Origin: Sedimenticola thiotaurini | GTDB lineage: Bacteria > Pseudomonadota > Gammaproteobacteria > Chromatiales > Chromatiaceae | NCBI RefSeq assembly: GCF_001007875.1 | Contig: NZ_CP011412.1 | Coordinates: 992,001-1,056,000 of the forward strand | DNA: 64,000 nt | Direction of reading: 5' to 3' | In this document: positions 43,906-54,967 of the stretch, piece by piece | How positions within the stretch are numbered: the stretch's first letter is position 1 | How the letters are laid out: each line of letters begins with the position of its first letter | The notes under the pieces: generated by a model | Seen by the model: only the letters and a program-made list of their open reading frames with translations | Databases searched by the model: none | Told to the model about the DNA's origin: nothing | Program-made: the position numbers and the translations under genes

Positions 43906-45014
43906 TTTCCCAGCACCTGCTTGAGCGCGGCCAGCACGCGGCTGTTCTCCGACTCGGTGCCAATGGTGATCCGCAGATGATTGGGCAGGCCGTAGTTGGC
44001 CACCGGCCGGGTGATACAGCCGGCCTGTAGCAGACCTTGGTCGACCTCGGCGGCCGGTCGTCCCAGATCCACGGTGATGAAGTTACCCACTGAAGGAATG
44101 TAAGACAGGCCCATCGCCTCAAAAGCAGCGGTCATCTGAGCCATGCCGGCCCGGTTCATCTCTACCGAACGCTGGATGAATGCCTGATCCTCCAGGGCCG
44201 CCCGGGCCGCCGCCAAAGCCATACTGTTCACATTGAAAGGTTGCCTCACCCGGTTCAGCAGGTCGGTAATATCGGCATGGGCGAGTCCGTACCCGACCCG
44301 CAGCGAGGCCAGGCCATAGCTCTTGGAGAAGGTTCGGGTTACTACCAGGTTGGGATACTTGTCCAGCCACAGGCTGGCATCCGGGTAATCCGGCTCGTCC
44401 ACATATTCGATATAGGCCTCATCCACCACCACAATCACGTTGGACGGCACGGCGGCGATAAAGCCCTCCAGTTCCTCCCCGTTCAACCAGGTCCCGGTCG
44501 GGTTATTGGGGTTGGCGATCCAGACCACCCGGGTCTTCTCCCCTATCCGGTTGAGCATCTCCTCCAGGTCGTGGCCATAATCCCGGGCCGGCACCACGTT
44601 GAGCGTAGCCCCCACCGCCTGACTGCTGATCGGGTAGACAGCGAACGCATATTGGGAGAAGAGCGACTCCAGACCCGGCGCCAGGAACACCCGGGCGATC
44701 ATATCCAGTACATCATTGGAGCCGTTCCCCAGGGTGATCTGATTCGGTGACACCCCGTGCTTTTCCGCCAGGGCGTTACGCAGTGCCACCCCACCGCCAT
44801 CCGGATAGAGACCCACCTGGGCCAGTTCCGCCCGCACCGCCTCTTTGGCCAGTTCACTGCAACCCAGGGGATTCTCATTGGAAGCCAGCTTGACCGAATC
44901 GGTAATGCCCAGTTCCCGCTCCAGTTCAGAGATCGGCTTGCCCGGCACGTAGGGTTTCAGGTTGGTGACAGCGGGTACGGCAATCTCCAGAAATCGGTTG
45001 GCAGTCTCGGTCAT
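43902..45014 (-). CDS. hisC: Histidinol-phosphate aminotransferase
   Basis: 370 residues. PLP class I fold with the Lys in TRTFSKSYGLASLRVGYGLA (about residue 230), IWIANPNNPTGTW and DEAYIEYV. HisC-type enzymes in this neighbourhood often also act on aromatic keto acids, so it may supply phenylalanine and tyrosine here as well as histidine. Its stop overlaps tyrA and it follows pheA by 31 bp, so it is co-transcribed. Confidence 0.94.
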   Translation of the reverse strand: MTETANRFLEIAVPAVTNLKPYVPGKPISELERELGITDSVKLASNENPLGCSELAKEAVRAELAQVGLYPDGGGVALRNALAEKHGVSPNQITLGNGSNDVLDMIARVFLAPGLESLFSQYAFAVYPISSQAVGATLNVVPARDYGHDLEEMLNRIGEKTRVVWIANPNNPTGTWLNGEELEGFIAAVPSNVIVVVDEAYIEYVDEPDYPDASLWLDKYPNLVVTRTFSKSYGLASLRVGYGLAHADITDLLNRVRQPFNVNSMALAAARAALEDQAFIQRSVEMNRAGMAQMTAAFEAMGLSYIPSVGNFITVDLGRPAAEVDQGLLQAGCITRPVANYGLPNHLRITIGTESENSRVLAALKQVLGK

Positions 45015-45045
45015 GATAGATGTCCTTCAGTATAATTCGGTAGTT

Positions 45046-46131
45046 TTACAGCACGGCGTTGGGATAGGAGCCCAATACCTTGAGCAAACGGGATTCGCGC
45101 TCCAGCACGGCGAGCGCCTGCTGGACATTCTCATCTTCCCGGTGGCCGTTGATATCGATAAAAAACAGATAGTCCCAGTTCCCCTGACGAGAGGGCCGGG
45201 ACTCGATGCGTGACATGCTGATGCCGTGCTCGGCCAGTGGCGCCAACAGGGCATTCAGTCCGCCGGCCACATTGCGGGTGGCGCACATCAGGGTGGTTTT
45301 ATCTTCGCCACTGGGTGACGCCAGCTGGCGACCCACCACCAGGAAACGGGTGGTGTTATCCGGCTCATCTTCAATGTTCCGGGCCAGCCCCTTCAAGTGA
45401 TACAACTCGGCGGCCATCTCACCGGCGATAGCGGCACTGCCGCTCTCCTTGCCCACCAGTCGAGCCGCCTCGGCGTTGCTGCCCACCGTGATCTGCTCCG
45501 CATGGGGCAGGTTTCTGTCCAGCCAGAGCCGGCACTGGGCCAGGGACTGCTGGTGTGAGTAGACCCGTTTGATCTTACTGAGATCGGACTCCTGGCTGAG
45601 CAGGTGGTGATGGATACGCATCATCACCTCGCCGCAGATGGAGAGCGACGAGGCGATAAACATGTCCAGGGTATGGTTGATCACCCCCTCGGTGGAGTTC
45701 TCCACCGGCACCACTCCATATTGGGCGTTGCCCGACTCCACCTCCCGGAAGATATCCGGAATGGACTGCATCGGCACCGTCTCCACCGAATGGCCGAAGT
45801 GCTTCAACGCCGCCGCCTGGGTAAAGGTGCCGGCGGGGCCGAGAAAGGCGATGCGCATGGGCAGTTCCAGGGCCAGGCAGGCAGACATGATCTCCCGAAA
45901 CAGCCGGGCCATCTCCTCGCTGCCCATGGGGCCGGTGTTACGCTGTTTAATGGTCCTGAGGATGGCGGCTTCCCGCTCCGGACGGTAGAAAAACGCATCG
46001 GCATCTTCGCGCTGTTTGATCCTGGCCACGGCCTGGGCCGCCGCTGCGCGCTGATTGATCAGTTCCTGGATCTGGTTATCCAGGGCGTCTATACGTGATC
46101 TGATCTGTTCCAGACTCTCCGAGTCACTCAT
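45046..46131 (-). CDS. pheA: Chorismate mutase-prephenate dehydratase
   Basis: 361 residues from the ATG at 46131 (MSDSESLEQIRSRIDALDNQ). Chorismate mutase (AroQ) domain at about 1-90, prephenate dehydratase at about 95-275 (FLGPAGTFTQAA, ENSTEGVINHTLD, TRFLVVG) and a C-terminal ACT domain with the ESRPSRQ phenylalanine-binding motif. It takes chorismate to phenylpyruvate and is feedback-controlled by phenylalanine. In the usual order serC-pheA-hisC-tyrA, but serA is placed between serC and pheA here. The frame is open to 46209 without a credible start. Confidence 0.96.
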   Translation of the reverse strand: MSDSESLEQIRSRIDALDNQIQELINQRAAAAQAVARIKQREDADAFFYRPEREAAILRTIKQRNTGPMGSEEMARLFREIMSACLALELPMRIAFLGPAGTFTQAAALKHFGHSVETVPMQSIPDIFREVESGNAQYGVVPVENSTEGVINHTLDMFIASSLSICGEVMMRIHHHLLSQESDLSKIKRVYSHQQSLAQCRLWLDRNLPHAEQITVGSNAEAARLVGKESGSAAIAGEMAAELYHLKGLARNIEDEPDNTTRFLVVGRQLASPSGEDKTTLMCATRNVAGGLNALLAPLAEHGISMSRIESRPSRQGNWDYLFFIDINGHREDENVQQALAVLERESRLLKVLGSYPNAVL

Positions 46132-46314
46132 AAATATTCGGCCAAATAGCAGTAGGAAGTGTTGACGATAGGCCGGAGTGACACACCGGCCCACGATAAA
46201 GAGAGGCATTCTACCTTATGACGTCTGACCCGCACAGTCAGCAGCGCTTATCGGACAGCGCATAATTTCCCTGCCCCGGATCGGGCTAAAGGACAGAACC
46301 ACAGCACAAGCAGA

Positions 46315-46348
46315 ACGACCCGTACCAGTCGGAACTGATACGGGTCGT
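46315..46348. terminator. Long hairpin in the serA-pheA gap
   Basis: ACGACCCGTA (46315-46324) pairs with TACGGGTCGT (46339-46348); inside, CAGT and ACTG add a second stem after one mismatch. No U tract. It separates serA from pheA on the minus strand and may reduce read-through or act as a leader structure. Confidence 0.5.
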
Positions 46349-46402
46349 GTCACTCGGCCCGGACTGTGCTGTCGCTCAGCAGCCGGGCGAACGGTCTCTG
46401 TG

Positions 46403-47578
46403 TTAGCCCGAACAACCCAGGCAGCGCACCGAAAGCACTCCGGCTATCCCGGCAATCCGCTCCAGCGTGGCTTCATCCGGTGCCCGATCCACATCAATCA
46501 GAGTGACCGCCACGTTGTCACGGGAGCGGTTCAGCATATCGATAATGTTCAGATTACTGTCGGCCAGTTCGGTGGATATCTGCCCCAGCATGTTAGGAAC
46601 GTTGGAGTTGACCACCGCGATGCGATGCCCGCCATTTCGCGGCAGCGTAATATCGGGAAAGTTGACCGAATTGGTGATATTGCCATCCTCCAGATAACTA
46701 CGTATCTGGTCCGCTACCATCACCGCACAGTTCTCCTCCGCTTCCGTGGTGGAAGCCCCCAGGTGTGGCAGCGTGATGCAGCGCGGGTGATCCTTCAGCA
46801 GATTGCTGGGAAAATCACAGATATAGGCGTAGAGATGGCCACTGTCCAGGGCCGCCACTGCCGCTTCGTCATCAATAATCCCGGAGCGGGCGAAGTTGAG
46901 CAGCACGCTGTGCTTCTTCATGCACTTGAGCCGCTCCGCATTGATCATGTGCCGGGTTGAATCGACCAGCGGCACGTGGAAAGTGATGAAGTCGCACTTG
47001 GAGACCAGGTCGTCCACGCTCAGGGCCTGCTGGATATCGGACGAGAGTTGCCAGGCGCTCCTGACCGTAATGGTGGGATCGTAGCCGATCACGCGCATCC
47101 CCAGGGCATGGGCCGCATTGGCCACCCGGACACCGATGGCGCCAAGCCCCACCACTCCCAGGGTACGACCCGGCAGTTCGAAACCGACAAAGCTCTTCTT
47201 GCCCGCCTCTACCGCCTTGTTGATCTCACTGTCATCACCACTCAACCCCTTGGCAAACTCCCACGCCTGGGCGATGTTGCGGGATGCCATCAGCAGACCG
47301 GCGAGCACCAGTTCCTTAACCGCGTTGGAGTTGGCACCGGGGGCATTGAATACCACCACGCCCTGCTGGGTCATGCGCTCGACGGGGATATTATTGACCC
47401 CCGCACCGGCACGACCGATGGCCTTCACGGTAGGCGGGATCTCCATATCGTGCATTTTGTAGGAGCGCAGCAGAATGGCGTCCGGGTGAGTGATTTCCGA
47501 GGCAACTTCGTAATTGTCCCGGGGCAACCGGTCCAGACCGGCCAGTGCGATATTATTCAGGGTCAGAATTTTGTGCAT
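46403..47578 (-). CDS. serA: D-3-phosphoglycerate dehydrogenase
   Basis: 391 residues. NAD-binding TLGVVGLGAIGVRVANAA-type motif (about 140), the GRAGAGVNNIPVE substrate loop and a C-terminal ACT domain (VALIDVDRAPDEATLERIAGI), the short SerA form. It starts serine biosynthesis from 3-phosphoglycerate. Unusually it lies between serC and pheA. A strong hairpin separates it from serC, and another from pheA, so it may be transcribed on its own. Confidence 0.94.
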   Translation of the reverse strand: MHKILTLNNIALAGLDRLPRDNYEVASEITHPDAILLRSYKMHDMEIPPTVKAIGRAGAGVNNIPVERMTQQGVVVFNAPGANSNAVKELVLAGLLMASRNIAQAWEFAKGLSGDDSEINKAVEAGKKSFVGFELPGRTLGVVGLGAIGVRVANAAHALGMRVIGYDPTITVRSAWQLSSDIQQALSVDDLVSKCDFITFHVPLVDSTRHMINAERLKCMKKHSVLLNFARSGIIDDEAAVAALDSGHLYAYICDFPSNLLKDHPRCITLPHLGASTTEAEENCAVMVADQIRSYLEDGNITNSVNFPDITLPRNGGHRIAVVNSNVPNMLGQISTELADSNLNIIDMLNRSRDNVAVTLIDVDRAPDEATLERIAGIAGVLSVRCLGCSG

Positions 47579-47634
47579 AGATGTCCTCCCGCTCTTACAA
47601 GTACTTCAACGAGGGGGCGGAACATCCGGGGTTA

Positions 47635-47678
47635 CAAACAGCTGCCGAGGAGCTGAGAGCTCCTCCGGCAGCTGTTTG
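47635..47678 (-). terminator. Terminator-like hairpin after serC
   Basis: Arms of about 20 bp (47635 outward to 47678, one-base bulge, GAG loop) form a very stable stem. On the minus strand it is followed by TTTGTAA, and it lies after the serC stop (47816) and just before the serA start (47578). Confidence 0.65.
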
Positions 47679-47815
47679 AGGTATGGACCTGCAAGGCCTT
47701 CCGTTACTAATAAATCAGATCAAGAGTAATCAATAACTTATTGTATTTTAGTTAGTTATCAATTCACACTATCGATGCAGCGCCCCCATCCCAAATAACT
47801 CCGTCCCCGGGCTAT

Positions 47816-48895
47816 TTAACCGTTGCGTTTTTCGAAATCGGCCATGAAGTCGATCAGGGCCTTCACACCGGACTCCGGCATGGCGTTGTAGATACTGGCC
47901 CGCATTCCGCCAACCGATCGATGGCCTTTCAGGGTCACCAGGCCGGCCTCCTTGGCTTCAGCCAGGAACTTGCCATCCAGTTCCGCATCCGCCAGCGTGA
48001 AGGGAACATTCATCCAGGAGCGGCAGCTCTTCTCCACCGGGTTGTGATAGAAATCGGAACCATCAATGGCGGCATACAGGGCGGCCGCCTTGCGCTGATT
48101 GGTTTCGGCCATCGCCGCCAGTCCACCGTTGCGTTTCAACCACTGGAATACCAGGCCGGCCAGATACCAGCCATAGGTTGGCGGGGTGTTATACATGGAA
48201 TCGCCATCTGCCTGGATTTTGTAATCAAACATGGCCGGCGTACCTTTTACCGGTTCACCTATCAGATCATCCCGAACAATGACCACGGTGAGTCCGGCCG
48301 GGCCGATATTCTTCTGTGCGCCCGCGTAGATCACCCCAAATTTGCTCACATCCACCGGGCGGGAAAGAATAGTGGAAGATAGATCCGCCACCAGCGGCAC
48401 ATCGCCGCTCTCCGGCACGTAGGGGAATTCCACCCCCTGGATGGTTTCGTTGGGGGTGTAGTGCAGGTAGGCGGCATCCCGATTGAGTTTCAACGTATCG
48501 GGCGCAGGCACCGTGTATTCGCCGGCCGGGGACTCAGCCACCACATTGACCTGACAATACTTCCTGGCCTCCGCTATCGCCTTCTTGGACCAGGAACCGG
48601 TATTGATATAGTCAGCACTGGTTTTGCCCCGCAGCAGGTTCATGGGAACCATGGAGAACTGGCTGGAAGCACCGCCCTGCATGAACAGCACCTTGTAATT
48701 GTCGGGAATCGCCATCAACTCGCGCAGATCAGCCTCCGCCTGGGCGGCAATGGACATAAACTCCTTGCCCCGGTGGCTCATCTCCATCACGGACATGCCA
48801 CTGCCCTGCCAATCCAGCATCTCTTCCTGGGCCTGCTTCAACACCTCTTCAGGCAGGGCGGCCGGCCCGGCACTGAAATTGTAGACTCTCGACAT
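47816..48895 (-). CDS. serC: Phosphoserine aminotransferase
   Basis: 359 residues from the ATG at 48895 (GGAGAG ribosome site), beginning [15 protein letters not shown]. Class V PLP enzyme with [12 protein letters not shown] (PLP Lys, about 195) and [13 protein letters not shown] near the end. It makes phosphoserine from 3-phosphohydroxypyruvate (SerA product), and also acts in pyridoxal phosphate synthesis. It follows gyrA in the common gammaproteobacterial order. The extra in-frame codons to 49015 are not supported. Confidence 0.95.
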   Translation of the reverse strand: MSRVYNFSAGPAALPEEVLKQAQEEMLDWQGSGMSVMEMSHRGKEFMSIAAQAEADLRELMAIPDNYKVLFMQGGASSQFSMVPMNLLRGKTSADYINTGSWSKKAIAEARKYCQVNVVAESPAGEYTVPAPDTLKLNRDAAYLHYTPNETIQGVEFPYVPESGDVPLVADLSSTILSRPVDVSKFGVIYAGAQKNIGPAGLTVVIVRDDLIGEPVKGTPAMFDYKIQADGDSMYNTPPTYGWYLAGLVFQWLKRNGGLAAMAETNQRKAAALYAAIDGSDFYHNPVEKSCRSWMNVPFTLADAELDGKFLAEAKEAGLVTLKGHRSVGGMRASIYNAMPESGVKALIDFMADFEKRNG

Positions 48896-49116
48896 GATTG
48901 ACTCTCCAGCTCTCTTATTTTTTACGGAACGAGAAGTAACCCACCCCTCGCTAAATCCCATGAAACAACACAGCCATCGGTTAATCCGGGCATACCCAAT
49001 CCCGCAGGATGCCATGGACGGAGCGGCACCCTTCAGGTGCCGTTGATACCTTTGGCAGGCGCTTTAAAACCGGTGGATTCTGTCCATCAAACGCCGGCTG
49101 AGCAGTAACCTCACCG

Positions 49117-51699
49117 CTACTCCTCTGAATCGGCCTCGACCTCTTCGGTTGCATCCACGTCCTCTTCCCCTTCCAGGGATTCGATACGCTCAATACCTAC
49201 CAGCTTCTCCTTTTTGGAGAGACGGATCATGGTCACGCCCTGGGTATCCCGGCCCATGACTGATACATCGGAGATGGGAGTACGCACCAAAGTACCGCCA
49301 TTGGTGATCAGCATCACTTCGTCACCCTCGTCCACCAGGACCGCGCCGACCTGCTTGCCATTGCGCTCTGATGCCTTGATGGAGATAACGCCCATACCAC
49401 CGCGGCCACGCAGCGGGAACTGTTCCACCGGTGTGCGCTTACCGTAGCCGTTTTCGGTGACAGTCAGCACGGTACGGCCCGGTTCGGCGATCATCAGGGC
49501 GATCACCTCCTGACCGGGACCCAGCTTCACGCCCCGCACACCACAGGCGGTACGACCCATGGGGCGCACCTGGGATTCGTTGAAGCGGATCGCCTTGCTG
49601 GCGGATGTAAACAGCATCACGTCCTGGTGGCCGTCAGTGATGGCCACACCCACCAGTTGATCATCATCCCGCAGATCCACGGCGATAATGCCGCTGGCGC
49701 GCTGCCGGGAGAAGTTGATCAGCGGGGTCTTCTTCACCGTGCCGGAGCTGGTAGCCATGAAGACGTACTTGTCCTCCGAGTACTCGCGGATCGGCAGAAC
49801 GGCATTGATCCGCTCATCTTTCTCCAGCGGCAGCAGATTGACGATCGGTTTGCCCCGTGCGTTACGTCCCGCCTGGGGCAGCTCATACACCTTCATCCAG
49901 TAGACCCGCCCCCGGCTCGAGAAGCAGAGGATGGTGTCGTGGGTACTGGCGACAAACAGCTGATCAACAAAATCCTCGTCCTTGGTACTGGTGGCCGTCT
50001 TGCCCTTGCCGCCACGTCGCTGGGCCTGGTAGATATCCAGGGTCTGCGCCTTGGCATAGCCGGCATGGGAGAGGGTCACCACCACATCCTCTTCGGTGAT
50101 CAGATCTTCCAGGGTCAGGTCGAGCCGGTTACTGATGATCTCGGTACGTCGTGCATCACCGTATTGATCTCGGATCGCAATCAGTTCGTCCCGGATCACC
50201 TGCATCAGACGGTCCGGGCTCGACAGAATATCAAGAAGATCCTTAATTTTATCTATTATCTCACTGTATTCATTGAGTATTTTGTCCTGCTCCAACCCCG
50301 TCAGACGGTGCAGGCGCAGATCCAGAATAGCCTGGGCCTGGGTCTCGGTCAGGCGGTAGCCCTGCTCGCTCAGACCAAACTCGGCGGGCAGATCCTGGGG
50401 TCGTGAAGCGTCCGCTCCGGCCCGCTCCAGCATCGCCTCCACCGCGCCTGACTTCCATTGCCGGGCCAGCAGTTCCCGCTTGGCATCCGCCGGACTGGCC
50501 GCTTCGCGGATCAGCTTGATCACTTCATCAATATTGGCCAGGGCAACCGCCAGGCCTTCCAGCACATGGGCCCGATCCCGCGCCTTGCGCAGTTCAAACA
50601 GGGTGCGGCGGGTCACCACCTCGCGGCGATGCCGGATGAAATACTCCAGCATCTGTTTCAGATTGAGCAGGCGTGGCTGGCCATCCACCAGGGAGACCAT
50701 GTTGATGCCGAACACGTTCTGCATCTGGGTGTGCTGATAGAGATTGTTCAGCACCACTTCGGCCACTTCACCCCGGCGCAGTTCGATCACCATGCGCATA
50801 CCGTCCTTGTCGGACTCGTCGCGCAGCTCGCTGATCCCCTCGATGCGCTTCTCCTTGACCAGTTCGGCGATCTTCTCCAGCAGTCGCGCCTTGTTCACCT
50901 GGTAAGGCAACTCATGCACCACAATGGTCTGCCGCCCGGTCTTGTCGTTGGTTTCGATCTCGGTACGTGCCCGTACGTAGATCCGCCCGCGACCGGTCTT
51001 GTAGGCTTCGTGAATACCCCGGGCACCGTTGATCAGTGCCGCCGTCGGGAAATCGGGACCGGGAATATACGCCATCAGCTCATCGATGGAGATGGCCGGG
51101 TTATCGATCATGGCCACACAGCCATCGACGATCTCGGTCAGGTTATGCGGCGGGATATTGGTGGCCATACCCACCGCGATACCGGTGGAGCCATTCACCA
51201 GCAGGTTGGGAATCCGCGCCGGCAGGACCGCCGGTTCATGTTCAGATTCGTCATAGTTGGGAATGAAATCGACCGTCTCCTTATCGAGATCATCCAGCAT
51301 GCTGTGGGCGATGCGGGCCATCCGCACCTCGGTATAACGCATGGCAGCCGGCGCGTCGCCATCCACCGAACCGAAGTTACCCTGCCCGTCCACCAGCATG
51401 TAGCGCATGGAGAAGGGCTGGGCCATGCGCACGATGGTGTCATACACCGCCGTATCACCATGGGGATGGTATTTACCGATCACGTCACCCACCACACGGG
51501 CGGATTTCTTGTAGGGCTTGTTCCAGTCGTTGCCCAGTTCGCTCATGGCGTAGAGCACACGACGATGGACCGGTTTCAGTCCATCACGTACATCCGGGAG
51601 GGCGCGTCCCACGATCACACTCATGGCGTAATCGAGATAGGACGTCTGCATCTCATCTTCGAGATTGACCGGCAGGACTTCTTTGGCAAATTCGGTCAT
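49117..51699 (-). CDS. gyrA: DNA gyrase subunit A
   Basis: About 860 residues from the ATG at 51699 ([18 protein letters not shown]). The catalytic Tyr is in AAMRYTE, the quinolone-determining region reads HGDTAVYD (Thr where E. coli has Ser83, as in wild-type Pseudomonas aeruginosa), and the C-terminal domain has the GyrA-box QRRGGKG and six beta-pinwheel blades, ending in an acidic tail rich in Glu/Asp. With GyrB it supercoils DNA. A weak ribosome site precedes the start. Transcribed with or after mtnA. Confidence 0.97.
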   Translation of the reverse strand: MTEFAKEVLPVNLEDEMQTSYLDYAMSVIVGRALPDVRDGLKPVHRRVLYAMSELGNDWNKPYKKSARVVGDVIGKYHPHGDTAVYDTIVRMAQPFSMRYMLVDGQGNFGSVDGDAPAAMRYTEVRMARIAHSMLDDLDKETVDFIPNYDESEHEPAVLPARIPNLLVNGSTGIAVGMATNIPPHNLTEIVDGCVAMIDNPAISIDELMAYIPGPDFPTAALINGARGIHEAYKTGRGRIYVRARTEIETNDKTGRQTIVVHELPYQVNKARLLEKIAELVKEKRIEGISELRDESDKDGMRMVIELRRGEVAEVVLNNLYQHTQMQNVFGINMVSLVDGQPRLLNLKQMLEYFIRHRREVVTRRTLFELRKARDRAHVLEGLAVALANIDEVIKLIREAASPADAKRELLARQWKSGAVEAMLERAGADASRPQDLPAEFGLSEQGYRLTETQAQAILDLRLHRLTGLEQDKILNEYSEIIDKIKDLLDILSSPDRLMQVIRDELIAIRDQYGDARRTEIISNRLDLTLEDLITEEDVVVTLSHAGYAKAQTLDIYQAQRRGGKGKTATSTKDEDFVDQLFVASTHDTILCFSSRGRVYWMKVYELPQAGRNARGKPIVNLLPLEKDERINAVLPIREYSEDKYVFMATSSGTVKKTPLINFSRQRASGIIAVDLRDDDQLVGVAITDGHQDVMLFTSASKAIRFNESQVRPMGRTACGVRGVKLGPGQEVIALMIAEPGRTVLTVTENGYGKRTPVEQFPLRGRGGMGVISIKASERNGKQVGAVLVDEGDEVMLITNGGTLVRTPISDVSVMGRDTQGVTMIRLSKKEKLVGIERIESLEGEEDVDATEEVEADSEE

Positions 51700-51873
51700 A
51701 GGCGGTTCATTAACCTGTTTTGTTTTTTGACAGCATTCAATCGGGCTCGGGCTGCCCGCGGCGATATGCACACAGAGCCGGGGCGCGCTTTTTTAAGCCG
51801 CTTATAGTAACACAATCCGGGATGGTACTGCCTGAAAAAAAGCCCCTGAAAACGGCGTTTCGAGACTCTCAGC

Positions 51874-52950
51874 TCACAGCGCCATTAACTCAGCCATCTT
51901 TTGCCTGTCTGGCGACAACACAATCCCCTTCTCTGTGACAATCGCGTCCACCAGCGCCGCCGGGGTCACATCAAATACCGGATTCCACGCTGCCACCCCG
52001 GGGGCACCAACCCGCTGTCCGCCACAGTGGAGCACTTCATGCGGATCCCGTGATTCGATCGGTATGGCTGTTCCGCTCTTCAGGGTCATGTCGATAGTCG
52101 AAGTGGGTGCCGCCACCATCACCTTCACACCGTGGTATCTGGCCGCCAGCGCCAGGTTATAGGTGCCGATCTTGTTGGCCACATCCCCATTGGCGGCGAT
52201 ACGGTCCGATCCCACAATGATCCAGTCGATACCGCCCTGCGCCATGCGGCTGGCGGCGGCTCCATCGGTCAGCAACGTCACCGGTATGCGGTCCTGGGCC
52301 AGCTCCCAGGCGGTCAGTCGTGAGCCTTGCAACCAAGGCCGTGTTTCATCGGCATACACCATCTCTATACGGCCAGCGGCATGGGCGCTGCGTATCACGC
52401 CAAGGGCGGTCCCATAGCCACCGGTGGCCAGGGCCCCGGCGTTGCAGTGGGTGATTACCGAGGTTTTTGATCCGATCAGGCTGGCGCCATGTTCACCCAT
52501 GGCCCGGTTGGCGGCCACATCCTCCCGGTGGATCAGCTGTGCCTCCTGCAGCAGGCGCGGCTCCGGGTTCCCGTCACCGATACCCCCCATCACCCGCTGC
52601 ATCCGCTCCAGAGCCCAGAACAGATTCACCGCCGTGGGACGGGAATCCGCCAGCCGTTGCAGCTCTTCGGTCATTCGATCACGCCAGTTATCGGGGGCAG
52701 CCCGGTAGCTGGCACGTGCTGCCAACACCACGCCGAACGCGGCCGTGATCCCGATCGCCGGGGCGCCACGCACCACCATGTCGCGGATCGCCCGGGCGGT
52801 GTCAGTGGCACTCTGCAGCTCGATATAGACGGTTTCGTTGGGAAGAATTCGCTGATCCAGCAGGTAGAGCCGATCATTGGCCCAGACGATCGCCTGATCG
52901 GCAGTGGGACGAATCCTGAGCGGTAGTGCTTCCATCTTGTTCAAACCCAT
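51874..52950 (-). CDS. mtnA: Methylthioribose-1-phosphate isomerase
   Basis: 358 residues. The eIF2B-like fold with [33 protein letters not shown] (catalytic Cys) and [19 protein letters not shown], the MtnA core. It isomerises MTR-1-P to MTRu-1-P in methionine salvage. An ATG at 52935 is an alternative start. Divergent from the MTA/SAH deaminase gene (61 bp), a neighbourhood that also occurs in Pseudomonas. Confidence 0.95.
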   Translation of the reverse strand: MGLNKMEALPLRIRPTADQAIVWANDRLYLLDQRILPNETVYIELQSATDTARAIRDMVVRGAPAIGITAAFGVVLAARASYRAAPDNWRDRMTEELQRLADSRPTAVNLFWALERMQRVMGGIGDGNPEPRLLQEAQLIHREDVAANRAMGEHGASLIGSKTSVITHCNAGALATGGYGTALGVIRSAHAAGRIEMVYADETRPWLQGSRLTAWELAQDRIPVTLLTDGAAASRMAQGGIDWIIVGSDRIAANGDVANKIGTYNLALAARYHGVKVMVAAPTSTIDMTLKSGTAIPIESRDPHEVLHCGGQRVGAPGVAAWNPVFDVTPAALVDAIVTEKGIVLSPDRQKMAELMAL

Positions 52951-53011
52951 GGCAAATTCGCGCTATTCTACCCGATTTCATTAACACAGCGCATTCAGAA
53001 CGGACAGCCAT

Positions 53012-54328
53012 GTGAATATTGACACCCTCATCTTCGCCCGCTGGATTATCCCGGTGGTACCCGACCAGCAGGTACTGGAAGGGCACGCCTTGGCCATCCA
53101 CAACGGCAACATTCTGGAGCTGTTACCGGCGGAGCAGGCCCGCGCCAAGTACCAGCCCACCAGGGTGCACGAACTGCCGGATCACGCCCTGATTCCCGGC
53201 CTGATCAACGCCCACACCCACGCCAGTATGAGCCTGATGCGTGGATTGGCAGACGATCTGCCCCTGATGAACTGGCTCAACGAGCACATCTGGCCGGCCG
53301 AAGGCCGTTGGGTGAATGAGGAGTTCATCGCCGATGGCACCCGGCTGGCGGTGGCCGAGATGCTGCGGGGCGGGACGACCTGTTTTAATGATATGTACTT
53401 CTTTCCGGATGTGACCGGCAAGGTATCCGCAGCGGCCGGTATGCGTGCGGTGGTGGGCCTGATCGTGATCGACTTTCCATCCGCCTGGGCCAGTGATCCC
53501 GATGAGTACCTCCGTCGCGGCCTGGAAGTCCATGACCAGTTCCGCAACCACACCCTGATCAGCACGGCTTTCGCACCCCACGCCCCCTACACGGTCTCCG
53601 ATCAGCCCTTCGAGCGTATCCGGGTGCTGGCCGATGAACTGGAGATCCCTATCCACATGCACGTGCACGAGACCCGGGACGAGATCAGCCAGGGTGTCAG
53701 TCGTTACGGCAACCGCCCCATTGAACGACTCCGGCAACTGGGGCTGCTCTCCCCCGCCCTCACGGCGGTGCACATGACCCAGCTGGAGACGGCGGAGATC
53801 GAGCTGTTTGCCGAGAGCGGTGCCAGCGTGGTCCACTGCCCCGAATCCAATCTGAAACTGGCCTCCGGTTTCTGCCCGGTGGAGAAACTGCACCGGGCCG
53901 GGATCAATATCGCCATCGGCACCGACGGCGCCGCCAGCAACAACGACCTGGATATGTTCAGCGAGATGCGCACAGCGGCCCTGCTGGCCAAGGGCGTAGC
54001 TGATGATGCCGGTGCCATTCCAGCCCATGCAGCACTGCGCATGGCGACCCTCAACGGCGCCATGGCATTGGGCATCGGGGATCGGACCGGCTCACTGGAA
54101 CCAGGCAAGGCGGCGGACATCACCGCGGTGAACCTGGGCAGCCTGGAGACCCAGCCGCTCTATCAGCCCATATCACAACTGGTTTATGCTACCGGCCGTG
54201 ACAAGGTGACCCAGGTCTGGGTCGCTGGTAAACAGGTGGTTCACGATGGACGCCTCACCAACCTGGACCAGGGCGAGATTATCCAGCGCGCAGAAGAGTG
54301 GCGGGAACGTATCAGTGAATTCAAATAA
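53012..54328 (+). CDS. mtaD: 5'-methylthioadenosine/S-adenosylhomocysteine deaminase (TRZ/ATZ family)
   Basis: 438 residues with a GTG start. Amidohydrolase metal site in NAHTHASMSLMRG (about 64-72), HMHVHETRDE (about 216) and GTDGAASNNDLDMF (about 310). It deaminates MTA or SAH to the inosine forms, matching the methionine-salvage role of mtnA next door. In the usual set mtaD-ubiG-phosphatase-yciK. Confidence 0.92.
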   Translation: MNIDTLIFARWIIPVVPDQQVLEGHALAIHNGNILELLPAEQARAKYQPTRVHELPDHALIPGLINAHTHASMSLMRGLADDLPLMNWLNEHIWPAEGRWVNEEFIADGTRLAVAEMLRGGTTCFNDMYFFPDVTGKVSAAAGMRAVVGLIVIDFPSAWASDPDEYLRRGLEVHDQFRNHTLISTAFAPHAPYTVSDQPFERIRVLADELEIPIHMHVHETRDEISQGVSRYGNRPIERLRQLGLLSPALTAVHMTQLETAEIELFAESGASVVHCPESNLKLASGFCPVEKLHRAGINIAIGTDGAASNNDLDMFSEMRTAALLAKGVADDAGAIPAHAALRMATLNGAMALGIGDRTGSLEPGKAADITAVNLGSLETQPLYQPISQLVYATGRDKVTQVWVAGKQVVHDGRLTNLDQGEIIQRAEEWRERISEFK

Positions 54329-54411
54329 CCCGCGGCGGTCACACAATCTATCACTTACCCGATGCAGCCGAATCAGCCGACTGCCAACAACCATCTGACA
54401 AGGAGCGATTG

Positions 54412-54885
54412 ATGCGCTTGATACTCTTTTTTCTACTTCTCCTGCCGACCGGATTGAGCTTCGCCCAGACGCCCATCACAGACGTCGACTCTCCCATCGT
54501 GATCTACCAGATCAGCGACGACTATGATGCCATCCGCTCCAACCTGGAGATCGCCATTACCGGGCGGGGCATGCTGGTCAGCGGGGTGCTGCATATCAGC
54601 GACATGCTCAATCGCACCGCAGAAGACACCGGCCTGGCCAACACCTTCTACGATAAGGCGGAATCGTTTGAATTCTGTAACCTGAAACTCTCCTGGCAGA
54701 TGTCCGACGCACACCCAGCCAACCTGTCGATCTGCCCGCTAACCGTCGGTATCTACAGCCTGCAGGACCAACCCGGCGAGGTCTTTCTCAGCTATCAACG
54801 ACCGGTCATGCTGGGCGAAGCCAGGGAAGTGGAACAGGCACTGATCGAACTCTACGAGGGGATTATCCAGGAGGCCATGGAGTAA
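54412..54885 (+). CDS. Exported DUF302-like protein
   Basis: About 157 residues from the ATG at 54412 (AAGGAG 6-10 nt upstream). A signal peptide (LILFFLLLLPTGLSFA-QT) is followed by a domain similar to DUF302 (YDAIRSNLEIAITGRGMLVSG, then PLTVGIYSLQDQPGEVFLSYQRPVM), a small alpha/beta fold of unknown function. Periplasmic. It is inserted between mtaD and ubiG, which are direct neighbours in Pseudomonas. Confidence 0.7.
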   Translation: MRLILFFLLLLPTGLSFAQTPITDVDSPIVIYQISDDYDAIRSNLEIAITGRGMLVSGVLHISDMLNRTAEDTGLANTFYDKAESFEFCNLKLSWQMSDAHPANLSICPLTVGIYSLQDQPGEVFLSYQRPVMLGEAREVEQALIELYEGIIQEAME

Positions 54886-54967
54886 ATTGGGGTATACTGC
54901 ATCGCCAGCCGAACCGGTCGGCAGGAAACAGCCATTCCAGATATTCGCCTAAAGAGTCCGAACCACC

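Noticed and set aside
50458-51807. 449-codon open frame on the plus strand opposite gyrA
   Set aside because: Antisense shadow of a highly conserved gene; His/Gly-rich translation without family character.
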